From contig CP145412.1 of assembly GCA_036867785.1 (NCBI GenBank), forward strand, positions 992,001-1,056,000: a stretch of 64,000 nt of DNA, given 5' to 3'. Positions 11,546 through 21,719 of the stretch are shown piece after piece (position 1 is the stretch's first letter; every line of letters begins with the position of its first letter). The stretch comes from Plasmodiophora brassicae. Lineage: Eukaryota; Endomyxa: Phytomyxea; Phytomyxea; Plasmodiophorida. The notes under the pieces are model-generated. The model was not told where the DNA came from, did no database searches, and worked only from the letters and a program-made list of their open reading frames with translations. A program made the position numbers and the translations under genes.

Positions 11546-13905
11546 ATGTCGTCGTCGTCGTCGTCGACGACGGCCGATAACAACCAGAACGCGCAGCTGG
11601 TGGCCTGCGTCCGCCTGTTCATCGTGATCAGCACGGTCGTGTTCACGATCGCGCGCCGGGCCCTGGAGCGGCGCATGCGGCGCCGGGCGGAGCAGATGGC
11701 CTTGCTCGAGAACCTGTACAGGGAGCTGTCCATCGCCGCCATGATCTCGTTCCTGCTGTTCATCGTCAACCAGTCCGGCCTGTCGACGTTCGTCGCCGAC
11801 CTGCTCGGCAAGCGCCCGCACGACCTGGAGACGATCGTCGACAACGCGCACATGCTGTTCATGAGCGCCGTCGTCCTCTACATGGTCCTCTGCACGTTCA
11901 TCATGTCGACGCTGAACGTCGTCCTGCACACGTGGAACAATTGGGACTCGTACCAGGTCAGCGCCCTGGTCGTCAACGCCATTGCGCTAGTGCAGGCCCG
12001 GGCCAGCGAGGACACGCTGGCCGGCCGCGTCCGGGACCTGATCAGCAACGGCCTGAAGCGGGACCAGGCCGTCACCTGCCTCAAGTACCACTTCCAGCGG
12101 ATCGTGTTCCTGGAGCAGTTCGCGTCCGACACGAGCGTCATGCAGAAGTTCCAGTACTCCAAGTACCTGCGGATGGTGCTCTACGAGGTCTGCCTGGAGC
12201 TGACCGAGGCCCGGTCCAGCGTGGCCGCCCTGGCCGTCGGCGCCATCGGCCTGCGCTGGCTCCAGCTGGCGTTCTTCGACATCACGTACCTGATCGACTT
12301 CCTGTCGCTCATCATCTGGGGCTGGTCCTCCTTCTTCTTCATCGTCCTCATGCACACCGTCCTGCTCCGGATCAGCAACGACTTCTTCATCGACGTCGAC
12401 CGGTTCACGCCGGCGCTCCTCAAGGAGTGGCAGCAGAACGAGGAAGGCAGACGCATCGCCTGCCTGGACGCCAGCAACGGCAGGACGCCGACGTCGACCT
12501 CGCCGAAACCCGAACCGAAACAGAACATGGTCGAATTCATGGACAGCATTCGGAAGAAGGTACGCACGCTGGATCACGACGTATATGCCCTGCCCCGACT
12601 GACGTTTCGCGTCAGCTGAAGCAATCGTCAGCGAAGGTGCAACCGGTCGGGAGCCGCACGGCCGTCAAGGGATCCAAAGGTTCCTACGGGTCCGTCTCGA
12701 AGGGCTCCCGTCACCACGCCGGCCCGCCCGCGCTCGACAAGGTCGACTCCAGCAACGACGACAGCGATATCGGCGACTCGGCGACGACGTCCAAGACGGA
12801 GCACGAAGGGTCCCGGTCGCAGGCGTCGCGATCGCAGGCGTCCCGGGGACCCGATTCCCGCACGAGCGCCTCCGGCATCTCGCTGCGGCCGCCGTTCGGT
12901 CGCGTCGCCCGACTGGACTTCTCCAAGCTAAACGACGACATACCGCCAGCGCCAGCGTCAGCGCCGTTGGCGAACCCGGCGGCGCCCGCTGCGTTGCTAT
13001 CGCAACCGAAACGCGCCAGCGGTCGTTTCCAGGCGCACGCGTCCGACTCGGCATCGTTAACGGTGCCTGGGAGCGGCAAGGCGGAAGCGGCACCAACGCC
13101 GCCGAAGGCGAAGATCCCGTCGACGCCGAGGACGCAGGAACCGGGTGCCGATGCGAAGGCAACGTCAAACAGGACGACACCGAGGTCGTCGAGACGACAG
13201 AGCACAACGAACGCCGAGGTGCAACAGCACAGCGAAAGCCATGCGATCTTCAGGGACCAGGTTCGCAAGCAGCTGCCGCTGTCGGGCCACGAGAAGGAGC
13301 TGGAGATGAAATTGCATAGCCGGCGATCCATGTCGATCTTCGAGGCGATGACGCCCCGCATCGAATCGTACGCCAGCCAGTCGAACGCGCCGGAGCCGGC
13401 GCCGTGCTCGACGATCCCGCTCGTGTTCGGCGGGTTGCGGTCCGATCAGGCGAACTCGGACGCCCTGCCGAAGTCGTTCTGGTTCGGCAACCCGAGGGTC
13501 ATGCTCATCGTCCTGCAGATCGTCCTGATGGTCGATGCCGTGTCCGTCGGCTGTGTCTTCTACTCGATGAGGTCCGCGAACGACCTGCCGTACGCGCTGG
13601 CCGCTCTGCTGCCCCTAGCGCTGTCCGTTGCCATGTTCCCCATCATCGTCCGGAACTATTCGACGATCACGTCGTCCGGCATGCTGGCTCGCGTCCAGCT
13701 CATCATACTGTCAGCCCCGGGGTGTACTTGGCTCATCTGTCGGTTGGCGCTGACCGACGCTTGCAGGGCGCTGAAGCAGCACGAACAGGACGAGGGCGAC
13801 TACCTGCCCAACCTATCCGGGTCGTTCCATTACAAGGTAATGCGCGCGATCAGGCTGTCGCTGTACAGCCGTCTGCTTATGCCTGTTGTTGCCAGGCCGA
13901 ACTGA
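11546..13905 (+). CDS. MLO-like multipass membrane protein
   Basis: Starts at ATG 11546 with a Ser run and ends with TGA at 13903-13905; one intron, about 12560-12616. Roughly seven hydrophobic segments are seen: near 11600-11660, 11735-11780, 11855-11930, 12230-12280, 12285-12370, 13500-13570 and 13590-13720. The arrangement recalls MLO proteins: a long amphipathic linker after TM1, a 'NNWDSYQ' loop resembling the MLO 'K.W..WE' loop, and a 'FDITYLIDFLSLIIWG' helix. Unlike plant MLO, an insert of about 280 residues rich in Ser, Ala, Pro and Lys separates the last helices. MLO proteins are calcium-linked plasma-membrane proteins. Assignment rests on pattern and topology and is moderate; an unrelated 7-TM protein is the alternative. 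Confidence 0.5.
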
Positions 13906-14074
13906 CGCGTCAGGCGACCAGCATTGAGTTGCCCAATAGCAGAGGTCGTATGCAGAAGAAGCAACAGCAGCACTAGCATCCATAATATCATATTAATGCA
14001 TCGCGGTGGATGGGGTTTACGTAATAGCGTTCAGGGCTCGTCTATTTACAAATACTGGCATGACACATGATGGG

Positions 14075-15773
14075 CTATGCGACCGACAGAGACTGGAGGC
14101 GTGCACGGGACCCGTAACAATCGAACAGCTGGACGGTGCTGTCCGGTCGCCGCAGGGTAACCGTTCGGCAGTCGTCCGAGACGTACACGGTTTCGCCAAG
14201 TTGCTCGTAGAATTTGATGCGGTCCGCTATGGTCAGCAAGGTCCTGCAGGTGGCCAGCTCGCACAGGCGCATGGACCCGATCGTGCCGGCCCGGTTCGTC
14301 GGTTGCCAGACGAGAGCAACGTGCCCGTGGCAGAAGATGTTCAGGATTCGAGCGCCGAGCCTGGTTGCGACCGGCGATGGGCCAACGAGGTCATCAGCGC
14401 GAAGCACCGCGATCTGGGCACCGCCTCGTCTAGGGTCCAGCACCGAAATGCCAGACACTTCGGCTACTAGGACGTAGTCGCCCGCCCAGGTGATGGCGAG
14501 TCGCGTTGACGTGTCGCCGGACAGGGCCAGGCTGCGAGAAAACCGGCAAACAGGATCGACGTCGTTGAACCAGCAGGTCGGTGACGCCGACGCCGGGTAC
14601 GCATCGAAGAGCTGGTTGACGTCGAAGATCTCCATTGCCTCCCAGGGCAGGCTTGACCGGCGCGCGCGCCAACCCAGGAGCAGGAAGTTGCCGTCGGCGC
14701 TGAAACTGCTGATGATCGAGTTTCGCTCCCCGTCTGCAAAGTCGACACGTCGCAGCATTCCATTCCGGCTTGCATGTATGTCCACGATCGATGCTGCGAA
14801 CCAGCTGCCTTCAACGCCATGCAGGGGGCTTGACGTCAGCCAGCATCCGCAGCTCAGCCAGCGCCCGCATGGCGACACCAGGTGGGCCAGCTCGGAGTAC
14901 GACAGCGCTCGTTCGAAGGCCATCCGGCTCTCTAGGCCGACGAGAACCGGCGATGGATATGCTTCCTGGCCCTCTGAACGTAGTAGCAATCGCGTGGATC
15001 GCGACGCTGACCCGGGGACCGTTACGGAATCATACGAGAATCGATTGCCGGAACGTAGGGTGACTTGCGTGTCGCTGATTGTCCCCGTTCGCAGGTCGAT
15101 GTACACGACTCTCACTTCCCGGTTCTCGATGTTGGGGACGTACTGCGCCATCTGAGTACACGTGATGAGATGGCAACGTCACGGCAGCGACGCAGGGACA
15201 TTCTTATCACCATGTGCCGTCCGGATTCATCGACACCTATGGGTTGCAGCCATCGGTATGGGCACTTGATCGGAATCCTTCTCCAGACAGGGGCGGTCTC
15301 GTAGACCTCCATGGGTTCCCCGCTGAATCGCCAGTCATTCAGCACGAGGAACAGGCGGCCACCAGCCAGGAATTCTGGTCGTCGAGAGTTAGACTCGCCC
15401 GCGCAGCACTATAGTATGGCCTCCTACCTGCCGAGCCGGTACGATACTTGTGAACCGTCGTCCACTGCCCCTGGGCGCCATCGTACCGGAACACCTCGCC
15501 TGAACTCTTACCAGCAACGAGGAGATGCCTGCCGTCACCAGCGAGAGCGGACGTCATGTCGAGGTCACCGGTCGGGCCCACATGCAGCGACAAGCGCAGT
15601 CGCCGTCGTGACAGGTGCAAACGCTTCCGGACGCACAGGGCCCACTCGCGCGACACCTGTGCCAGGATGCGACAGTTCCAGGCATCCAGGAACCCGAGGA
15701 CCAGCAGCAGCGGCGACCCCAGCCCGCTGTTCGCATCCCACGGTCGCGTCCGGCGCTTGCGCGTCTCGATCAT
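14075..15773 (-). CDS. F-box-like protein with C-terminal beta-propeller
   Basis: Read from ATG 15773 to the stop at 14075. The N-terminus after a basic leader (MIETRKRRTRPWD) contains a short F-box-like helix pair, 'PLLLVLGFLDAWNCRILAQV' followed by 'SREWALCVRKRL'. This would bind Skp1 in an SCF ubiquitin ligase. After it come repeated 40-60 residue units of beta-propeller type with 'SADGNFLLLGW', 'SGDTSTRLAITWAGDYVLVAE' (core) and 'VSDDCRTVTLRRPDSTVQL', as in WD40 or NHL-like blades. Introns near 15420-15370 and about 15151-15209 (CACATG|gtgata) keep the frame. The likely role is substrate recognition in SCF. Its closest local relative is the partial gene at 63495. The downstream neighbour (MLO-like) is convergent, 169 bp away. 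Confidence 0.6.
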
Positions 15774-16005
15774 TGTGGCCGGTTGCCTGCACGTGGGACT
15801 GAGGCCGGCCCGGGCTCGTGCGGCCTCGCATCGTGCCCTGTCATTCGCCCAGCGCCCCACCGAAAACGTTACGACGAATGGCTCCAGGCCGCCCGGTCGG
15901 CGGCGGCCGGCGGCACACGCAGTGGCGTTGTGTAACCCCTCTCCCCCCTCTGACGGCGGGGGTGACGTTTTCGGCCCCCGCCCGCCGTGGTGGCCCGAGG
16001 CAGCG

Positions 16006-16345
16006 ATGTCGAAAAACAGATCAGGGCGTCCCGATGGCGCTTCGGAACGGGAGAATCGCACGAGCGCGGACGTGTCGGGCCGCAGATCATGGCCGACGAG
16101 ACGACATGGTCGGGGAGCAGATCGTGCTGAGTCGTGTGCAACAAGGGTCCCGGTCTCCTCGTCGCACCCCCTCCCTTCCCACCACCACCGAACACCTCAC
16201 TGTCGCTCAGGTCATCGCGATGTCTTCCCGTCGAAACGCTTGGCTCGCAGACCACGATGCTGCACTGGTCGCTACTCTGGTAGATACCGTATCGTATGAG
16301 CAATTCGTAGAAACTGTATATGCCAGCGTTCGAACGCAGGTGTGA
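16006..16345 (+). CDS. Small basic ORF, hypothetical
   Basis: A two-exon reading of about 90 residues: ATG at 16006, an Arg/Ser-rich exon, an intron of about 60 nt with borders AGG|gtcccg and gctcag|GTC (both phase 0), then an exon encoding a helical, acidic-hydrophobic tail ('ALVATLVDTVSYEQFVETVY'). Stop TGA at 16343-16345, only 8 bp from the stop of the convergent deoxyhypusine synthase. No family is recognised. Support is the phase match and the protein-like second exon; without transcript data it could be chance. Confidence 0.3.
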
Positions 16346-16353
16346 GGACGGGC

Positions 16354-17843
16354 TCAACTCCTTTCTCGTTGCAGTTTCGCGAACGTCTGCGAAACCAGAA
16401 GCGGGAAAACGAAACTGGCGTCGCCGAAGACTTTAACCGGCGTCGACTCTGGTTTGAGCTTTCCCCAGCTCAGAGATTCATCTGTGGCAGGACACGGGTG
16501 TTAACGGCGACATCGTGTGCAGCAAGTGGCCCCACTTTACCTGGGTCCGCTCCAGAATCGGAACCGTCGAACGAAACGGCAGTGTTGACAAAGACAGAAA
16601 AGTCGGCGCCGTTCCGAAATAGGTTCGCATTCAGGATATGGTGCTTGACAAGCCCTATCGTCACATGAATTGGAGCAATGCACCGGACTGAAACATGGAG
16701 GATACCAACCTGCACCGAGGATGATGACACCAGTGCAGTCAGCGTGAATAGCGATGTCGTTGAGCAGTCGGATATCCTTGACAATGTCAAGAATCAGGCC
16801 TGTTTCGTGCTTGTACGAATTCATGTACAGCATGTCGCCAAGTGACCCGTCAGTCAACGCTGGACTGAATACCGGAATGTCGTTCTGAATACATTACATA
16901 TCAGGACGTTGGGCTCACGCTCATAACGACGCCACACCTTGTAACACCAGTACAGAATCGAGTTCTCGTCATTGATCTCCTGCCCAAGGCGGCGAAGCAA
17001 TGAGCTCGGGGTGAGGATCGGAGCCCCACCTTCCTGTTCGGAGACAAGCCGGACAAGAATGGGCATTATCCATTCCTCAAACCTGTGAACTACAATCAAT
17101 AACAGCATAAAGCCAGAACAAGTGTAAACCAAACCGGCAATAATTATCGTTGGGGACAATCAGGTTGCCAATGCGATTTAGACCCCGTCGACGCAGGTCA
17201 CGACCATCCAAGTTGAATTCACCCATGACGTGCGGTCTTAGACACTTGATAAGGTCCTCCTCGACACCTCCAGCAGTTGCTACTAGTACATCCACCTTAA
17301 GCAACCGTTCGTCAGCAACAAGTAACCTTCAGAGGCAGCACAGACGCGGACCATTCGATTCTGCACAAGGTACCGAATGACTTCACGGTTCCCGCAGGAC
17401 ATCATGTTCGACGTACACCCAAGAAATATCGTACATTTCGTCTCAATTTCACGGGGCGGCCCTGGTGACCGCCGACACTGATCGTCGCTATCATAACCAT
17501 CGTGGTCATCGACGACCTTCTTGCCTCGCCAGTGCAGCTGCCGAGTTTCGCATATCAGTATGTGCAGCAGGCCGAAGCCTAGCGTTTGACTACCATTGCA
17601 CGAATCGTGTCGGTTGCTTTGGCGAAGCTGGTTGCCTGGAACCCAGTAGTCCTGCAGCGAACCGTGTCGATCGATAGCAATACGTGCATGCATGTGCCCA
17701 AGTTACCTCAGCGATTCGAACAGCGCGTCATAGTCCACGCCATTATTGAAATCGTATCCGCGAACGGGGACGCCTCCCTGGAGGGTTTCGCTGGGCTTCA
17801 GGACGGCGCCGGCAGCCAGCTCCAGCTCTGGAACGCCGCCCAT
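16354..17843 (-). CDS. DHPS: Deoxyhypusine synthase
   Basis: Transfers a 4-aminobutyl group from spermidine to a lysine of eIF5A, using NAD, in the cytosol. ATG at 17843. Exon 1 has '[19 protein letters not shown]' and joins across a 50-odd nt intron to '[15 protein letters not shown]'. Later exons encode '[15 protein letters not shown]', '[16 protein letters not shown]', '[19 protein letters not shown]', '[13 protein letters not shown]', '[19 protein letters not shown]' and 'GSDSGADP'. The last exon gives '[18 protein letters not shown]' with the catalytic lysine of the WGK motif, ending at the stop 16354. Length (about 350 residues) and motif order are those of an intact enzyme. Introns appear between every conserved block. 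The start lies about 95 bp from repeat A1. Confidence 0.93.
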
Positions 17844-17934
17844 GCTACACGAGTCTGCGGGTGACTCGCGCAGTTTTGCTCCGACAGGGACCGTGTGCAG
17901 TGCGGCAGACTGGGGCGTAAATGTGGGCGGTAGG

Positions 17935-18020
17935 CGGCGGGCTGTCCAGGTTCGTTGGTAGGGACAATGTGGCAAGCGCAGCGGAAAAGGCATACCAGGA
18001 GTTAGCAGACGCTCCAGATA
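17935..18020 (+). repeat. Local repeat A, copy 1
   Basis: About 85 bp, mostly upstream of the DHPS start, that recurs in the same orientation at 21543-21632. Shared landmarks in order are a GGCGGGCTGT block, CAGGTTCGTT, GACAATGTG, CAAGCGCA and GAGTTAGCAGACGCTCCAGA. Similarity is roughly 75-80 percent by eye with small gaps, so the copy is old. The function, if any, is unknown; it may be a promoter piece copied with a segment of the DHPS 5' flank. Confidence 0.6.
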
Positions 18021-18026
18021 GGCTGG

Positions 18027-18086
18027 TTGTGTATGTGTGGGTCTTTGTGTGTGTGTGTGCGTATTTGTGTGTGTGTCCGTGTGTAA
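18027..18086. repeat. GT-rich microsatellite
   Basis: An interrupted (GT)n tract of about 60 bp upstream of DHPS. It reads as His/Thr alternation on the other strand, a low-complexity artefact rather than protein. Confidence 0.85.
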
Positions 18087-18256
18087 CGTGGCACCCCGCA
18101 TTGGCGCGTGCCCTATGCAGATAGTTAGCCACTCGGACGCTAAGCGGTACGACCGGGATTCTCGGCCACATAACGATTCGGTATTGCTGGGAAAGGTATG
18201 GGCAACAACCAGGGCAGGTCGTGCGACGCCGTGCCCGCTGGGCGCCAGCAGAACGC

Positions 18257-18600
18257 TCACTCAACGACGAGGCTGTCTCGTGTACGTCGTGCGCTGGCGA
18301 GGGGCCTGCGCAGCCTGGGCGCGTGCCTGTCACCCCCGGATGTCCTCGACGACCTGGCAACCTGCGGCATAAGGTCCAGTCCTGCACCTGGGCTGGCAGC
18401 ACCTTCTGGGGTGTCTCCACCAGCGCCACCATCAGGACCTCCGGACGCCCCAGGTTCGTCAACCTGAGGTACACTCCACGATGCTGTTCTGAGTTGTGCA
18501 GGCGCCCCGTCACCACCCGGAGGACCTGTCGCGACTCGATCGCCAGGCACTGCTCGTCCGGGCTGGAAACCGCACCCGGAACGTCCCAGGAACAATATGA
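18257..18600 (-). pseudogene. Fragment of a beta-propeller-like gene
   Basis: On the minus strand a protein-like stretch encodes 'CSWDVPGAVSSPDEQCLAIE', then 'VVTGRLHNSE', then 'LGRPEVLMVALVETPQK'. This is propeller-blade character: a WD-like turn followed by four short strands. A possible 45 nt intron (AAG|gtgctg to gccgcag|GTT, phase 0 on both sides) joins it to a tail ending at a TGA at 18257. No start codon or F-box is found upstream, because the PI4K gene begins there on the other strand. It looks like the 3' remnant of a gene related to the propeller genes at 14075 and 63495. It could instead be a short intact gene with an unrecognised start. Confidence 0.35.
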
Positions 18601-18657
18601 TGGCCTACCACTGGTACGGTGCGCACGGGAACACGGGCTACATCCCTCTAATGACGT

Positions 18658-19852
18658 GTGTATTCTCCCAGGGCAACGCTTGCGAATCAGCGGATGACAC
18701 GCACGATCTGGATGCAGTCGAACGTTGTGGCGACCATCGCAGTGGGCCCTGCCGTGCTGGACCTGGCACCGAAGGGGCAGGCGCACGGCTTCAAGCTGGC
18801 GACGAGTCGTCAAATAGTCGACCTGACGAAAGCCACCGACAACGTGATCGTGCGGCACTTGCCGGCTTCCCGGCACCCGCTGTACCTGCCGACGGATCAC
18901 ACGGCGCAGGTCGTCGACATCCTGGTGCCAACGCCCAAGCCGCTGCAGTCGGCGGCGCGTGTCCCGTTCCTCGTCGAGTTCCTTCTGCGCTCCTCCCGGG
19001 CCCCCGCCGCTGCCGCCGCCGCCGTCGTCTCCACGAAGCAGGTGATCTTCCCGGCCGGCGACGGCTGCCGCCAGGACTGCCTGGCGCTACAGTTCATACG
19101 CCTGGCCCAGGGCGTGTTCGCGTCCGTCGACCTGCCCCTGTTCGTCTACCCGTACCAGCTAGTGATCCCGGACCGGACGAGGCCGACCCGCGCCCTGGGC
19201 GGCGTCATCGAGCGCGTTCGCAGGTCGGCGTCGCGCGACGACCTCGGCAAGAGCAACGGCCTGAGCCCGCGCGGCTACTTCCTGTCCAAGTTTGGCCGGG
19301 CCGAGGGCGCCGCCTTCAAGCAGGAGGCGCAGCGACACTTTGTCCTGTCCATGGCCGGCGCCCATGCCTTCTGCAGCTACCTGCTGCAGGTCAAGGACCG
19401 GCACAGCGGCCACATCCTGCTGGACGACGACGGCCACGTCGTCCACATTGACTTCGGCTTCATCTTTGACATATCGCCGGCCAAGGACATGAAGGTCAAG
19501 CCGGGCGGGTCCAAGCTGACGCTGGATATGGTCGAGGTCATGGACAAGTACGACTCGGTCCGGTGGAAATGGTTCGTCGAGCTCCGCACCAGCGGGAACC
19601 TGGTCGTTCGCGCCCACCGCGACGACTTCCTGTCCATCGCCGACCTGATGTCGACCCACGCGCTGGGCTGCTTCAACGCCGACACGGTGGCGAACCTGAA
19701 GCAGAGGTCCGCGCCCGACAAGGACGAGCGGGACGCCGCCCAGCACGAATGATCAACGTCGTACCCGACTCGTACAACAACTGCAGGACGAACACGTAAT
19801 GATTCCATCCAGTACCTGCAGCAAGGCATCTATTATTACAACGAGGCCACCA
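18658..19852 (+). pseudogene. Phosphatidylinositol 4-kinase III alpha, C-terminal part, 3' end disrupted
   Basis: Encodes the lipid-kinase domain that phosphorylates phosphatidylinositol at the plasma membrane. One open frame (18658-19752) holds the PI4KA-type lead-in 'LYLPTDHTAQVVDI', 'PLQSAARVPF', 'GDGCRQDCLALQ', 'DLPLFVYPYQLV', the catalytic loop 'QVKDRHSGHILLDDDGHVV' and the activation segment 'HIDFGFIFDISP'. The helical and N-terminal thousand-plus residues of a normal PI4KA are absent. The conserved C-terminus is present but out of frame. After '...ERDAAQH' two extra bases shift to 'MINVVPDSYNNCRT', and a further one-base shift is needed to read 'DSIQYLQQGIYYYNEAT', ending near 19852. 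The catalytic core looks intact, so this is either a recent pseudogene or truncation, a shortened functional gene, or two assembly errors. It abuts repeats and retroelement debris. Confidence 0.7.
18743..18866 (+). repeat. Local repeat B, copy 1 (inside the PI4K gene)
   Basis: About 120 bp encoding 'AVLDLAPKGQAHGFKLATSR' in the PI4K frame. It recurs in the same orientation at 20778-20900, where it would read 'AVLDQAPKGQAYGFKLATSR'. Identity is near 90 percent over the first 75 bp and then declines. It marks a segmental copy of the 5' edge of this PI4K piece. Confidence 0.75.
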
Positions 19853-20590
19853 GGATTCGCGCATTATGAGTTCGGTTCGCTTGGCCACACCGAAGTGGCC
19901 AGCAATGGCATGATCATGCAGGGTGCGGGTGATCTCCAATCGACAATCGTCTCCTGACATCACAAGGCGGCCACCACGATAGAGCAGGCCGTCAACAACA
20001 GAACATCGGAACATGGACGGGCAGGAACGTTGCTGCGGGGCGGACAGTGTGTTGCGGGACGCGGCATTTGCTGTTGTTGTGATGCGGGTGGGGTGTCGTC
20101 GTCGTGGGGTGGGGTATCGTCGTGGGGGTGTCGTCGTCCTGGTGGTGTCGTCGAGGGTCGTTGTTGCCCGCAGCCATTGGTTCTGTTTTCTGTCGTTTCC
20201 GACCTGAAGAAGGGGATAACTGGGAGTGTACAGTCCATTTCGAGAACTTCGGACCCAGGACTTGACGGCGGCGTCAGGTATCATCACCTGCATCCCTGTT
20301 CGCGCAGAGTCGAAAGGCCAGCGCCCGACGGGCGTTGTACCGATCGTGTCGCCACAGCTCTTCATGTAAGTGGCCAAGTGCGTTGTTCGAGCCACGAGCG
20401 ACTTGCTCGCAAACGGGTGATAGTCGAGATGGCCGTGCATGATTAGTGCCATTGAAATGTTCCTTGCAATTATGTTCGTCAGTAGCATGTGTAGGGAGGT
20501 TACCTTTCCGCCAGCAAACGAACGACATCTGGGGTATCGTAGCCACTGTCCTGCGTAACTCCCATCGAACGTGCTGAACAACTTGGAATG
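19853..20590 (-). mobile_element. Ty3/Gypsy-type retrotransposon pol fossil (integrase zinc-finger region)
   Basis: On the minus strand a stretch encodes the HHCC-type zinc-finger start of a Gypsy-like integrase. It runs from a 'DGLLYRGGRLV' lead through 'HDHAIAGHFGVAKRTE' to 'ESWWPR'. Upstream lies poorer, pol-like sequence. No terminal repeats of an LTR type, gag, protease or complete reverse transcriptase are recognised. It is a short, broken internal fragment with several breaks, and its degraded state suggests it is old. Its upstream edge runs into the inverted repeat at 20437-20773. Confidence 0.6.
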
Positions 20591-20773
20591 TGTCATTATC
20601 ACTTATGGAGATCATAACAGCGTAGTCTGTACCTGGACTGTTTGCGATTGTGATACCTCAAAAACTGGACATTCCAAGTTGTTCAGCACGTTCGATGGGA
20701 GTTACACAGGACAAGGGCTACGATACCCCAGATGTCGTAATTGCAAGGAACCTTTCAGTGGCACTAATCATGC
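20437..20773. repeat. Large imperfect inverted repeat
   Basis: Left arm 20437-20590 (154 bp) and right arm 20670-20773 (104 bp) are reverse complements of each other at about 94 percent identity by eye. The exception is one internal stretch of about 50 bp present only in the left arm. The spacer is 79 bp (20591-20669). Arms begin with CATTCCAAGTTGTTCAGC and end with GGCACTAATCATGC when read outward from the spacer. Together they could form a long hairpin. The left arm overlaps the edge of the Gypsy fossil, and the right arm ends just before repeat B copy 2. Confidence 0.9.
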
Positions 20774-20777
20774 CCGA

Positions 20778-20900
20778 TGGACCCTGCCGTGTTGGACCAG
20801 GCACCGAAGGGGCAGGCGTACGGCTTCAAGCTGGCGACGAGTCGTCAACTGGAGCAGGCGAAAACGACCGACAAAGTGACCATGCAGCACTCGCCGACTT
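20778..20900 (+). repeat. Local repeat B, copy 2 (PI4K-derived fragment)
   Basis: Second copy of the PI4K-derived segment at 18743-18866, in the same orientation and starting 5 bp after the inverted repeat. After about 120 bp the similarity to PI4K is lost, and no kinase motifs follow. It is therefore a dispersed scrap and not a second gene. Confidence 0.75.
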
Positions 20901-21542
20901 GGAGGAACGTCTGGAAGGGTTTTCCTATCGTCCCGGAGGTGACCACGTCGTAATCCAACTGTATTCCTTGACGGGTCGCTCACAACGTCGGCTGCAACAG
21001 GCGTCCCAGATCGAGTCCGCTGCGCCCCCAGCAGAATGCCGAATTCTCCTGTTGTACGCGAACCGGATCCAGTCGCAGATTGCAACGTTCGACGTCGACG
21101 GGCGCAAGAAAGGCCCGATTGACCACGGGCCGACCTCTCGTGAGGCCGGCCGTCGCCGTCGTCAAACGGTTCAAAGGGGGTGTGACCCGGACAGTGTCCG
21201 GTTCTCAATGGTCGCCATCGTCGAACGACAGGACAGCTGAACCACTTTGTTGGATTGTAAACGAACAGGCCTGATTTGTGAATGGCTGAGCCTCCGTTCA
21301 GGGCGTTCGTTTACGGTCGTGCCTGGGGCGCACCGCATCAGGCTCAGCGATGGACAGCACAAGGCTTTCGCGAGCGACGACGTCGTGTCAACCAGCAACG
21401 ATGCGGGCATCTTGTCATGGTTGGGCTTATTTGACCTTGCATCGCTTGTCCTTTGGTTACGTGCGGAATCGGCTCGTCTGCCTGGCAGGCGTCGATGTCA
21501 GAACGTTAATACCCCTGCGTAGGCGTTGATGGAATCGGAATG
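20901..21542. other. Stretch without a recognisable gene
   Basis: Open frames exist on both strands but none has domain character, splice logic or a neighbour that explains it. It lies between two dispersed repeats and is best regarded as decayed accessory DNA. Confidence 0.5.
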
Positions 21543-21632
21543 CGGCGGGCTGTTCAGGTTCGTTCCAACTACAGCGACGACAATGTGCCAAGCGCAACGG
21601 GGTATCCCTTGAGTTAGCAGACGCTCCAGACA
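21543..21632 (+). repeat. Local repeat A, copy 2
   Basis: Counterpart of 17935-18020, in the same orientation. Relative to the copy-B pair the order is A1-B1-B2-A2, so a single simple tandem duplication does not explain both pairs. Confidence 0.6.
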
Positions 21633-21719
21633 GTGTTTCAAGTGAGGACCAAGCGGAGTTGGGGTCAGTTCGGCTCTGCGCCGCTGATATCTGTAGACGG
21701 CACAGATCATGATCACCCA

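Noticed and set aside
11932-13905. An alternative reading of the first part of the MLO-like gene in another frame
   Set aside because: Before 12616 the reading is low-complexity Arg/Pro/Gly. The hydrophobic helices lie in the frame from 11546, joined by a normal intron.
17845-18900. A single 1 kb open frame on the minus strand upstream of DHPS
   Set aside because: It runs through the GT microsatellite and through antisense of PI4K. Only the 18257-18600 part looks like protein, so the full frame is chance openness of GC-rich DNA.
20437-20773. The inverted repeat as a CRISPR or tRNA-like structure
   Set aside because: There are just two arms with one spacer, the arms are far too long, and no tRNA boxes are present.
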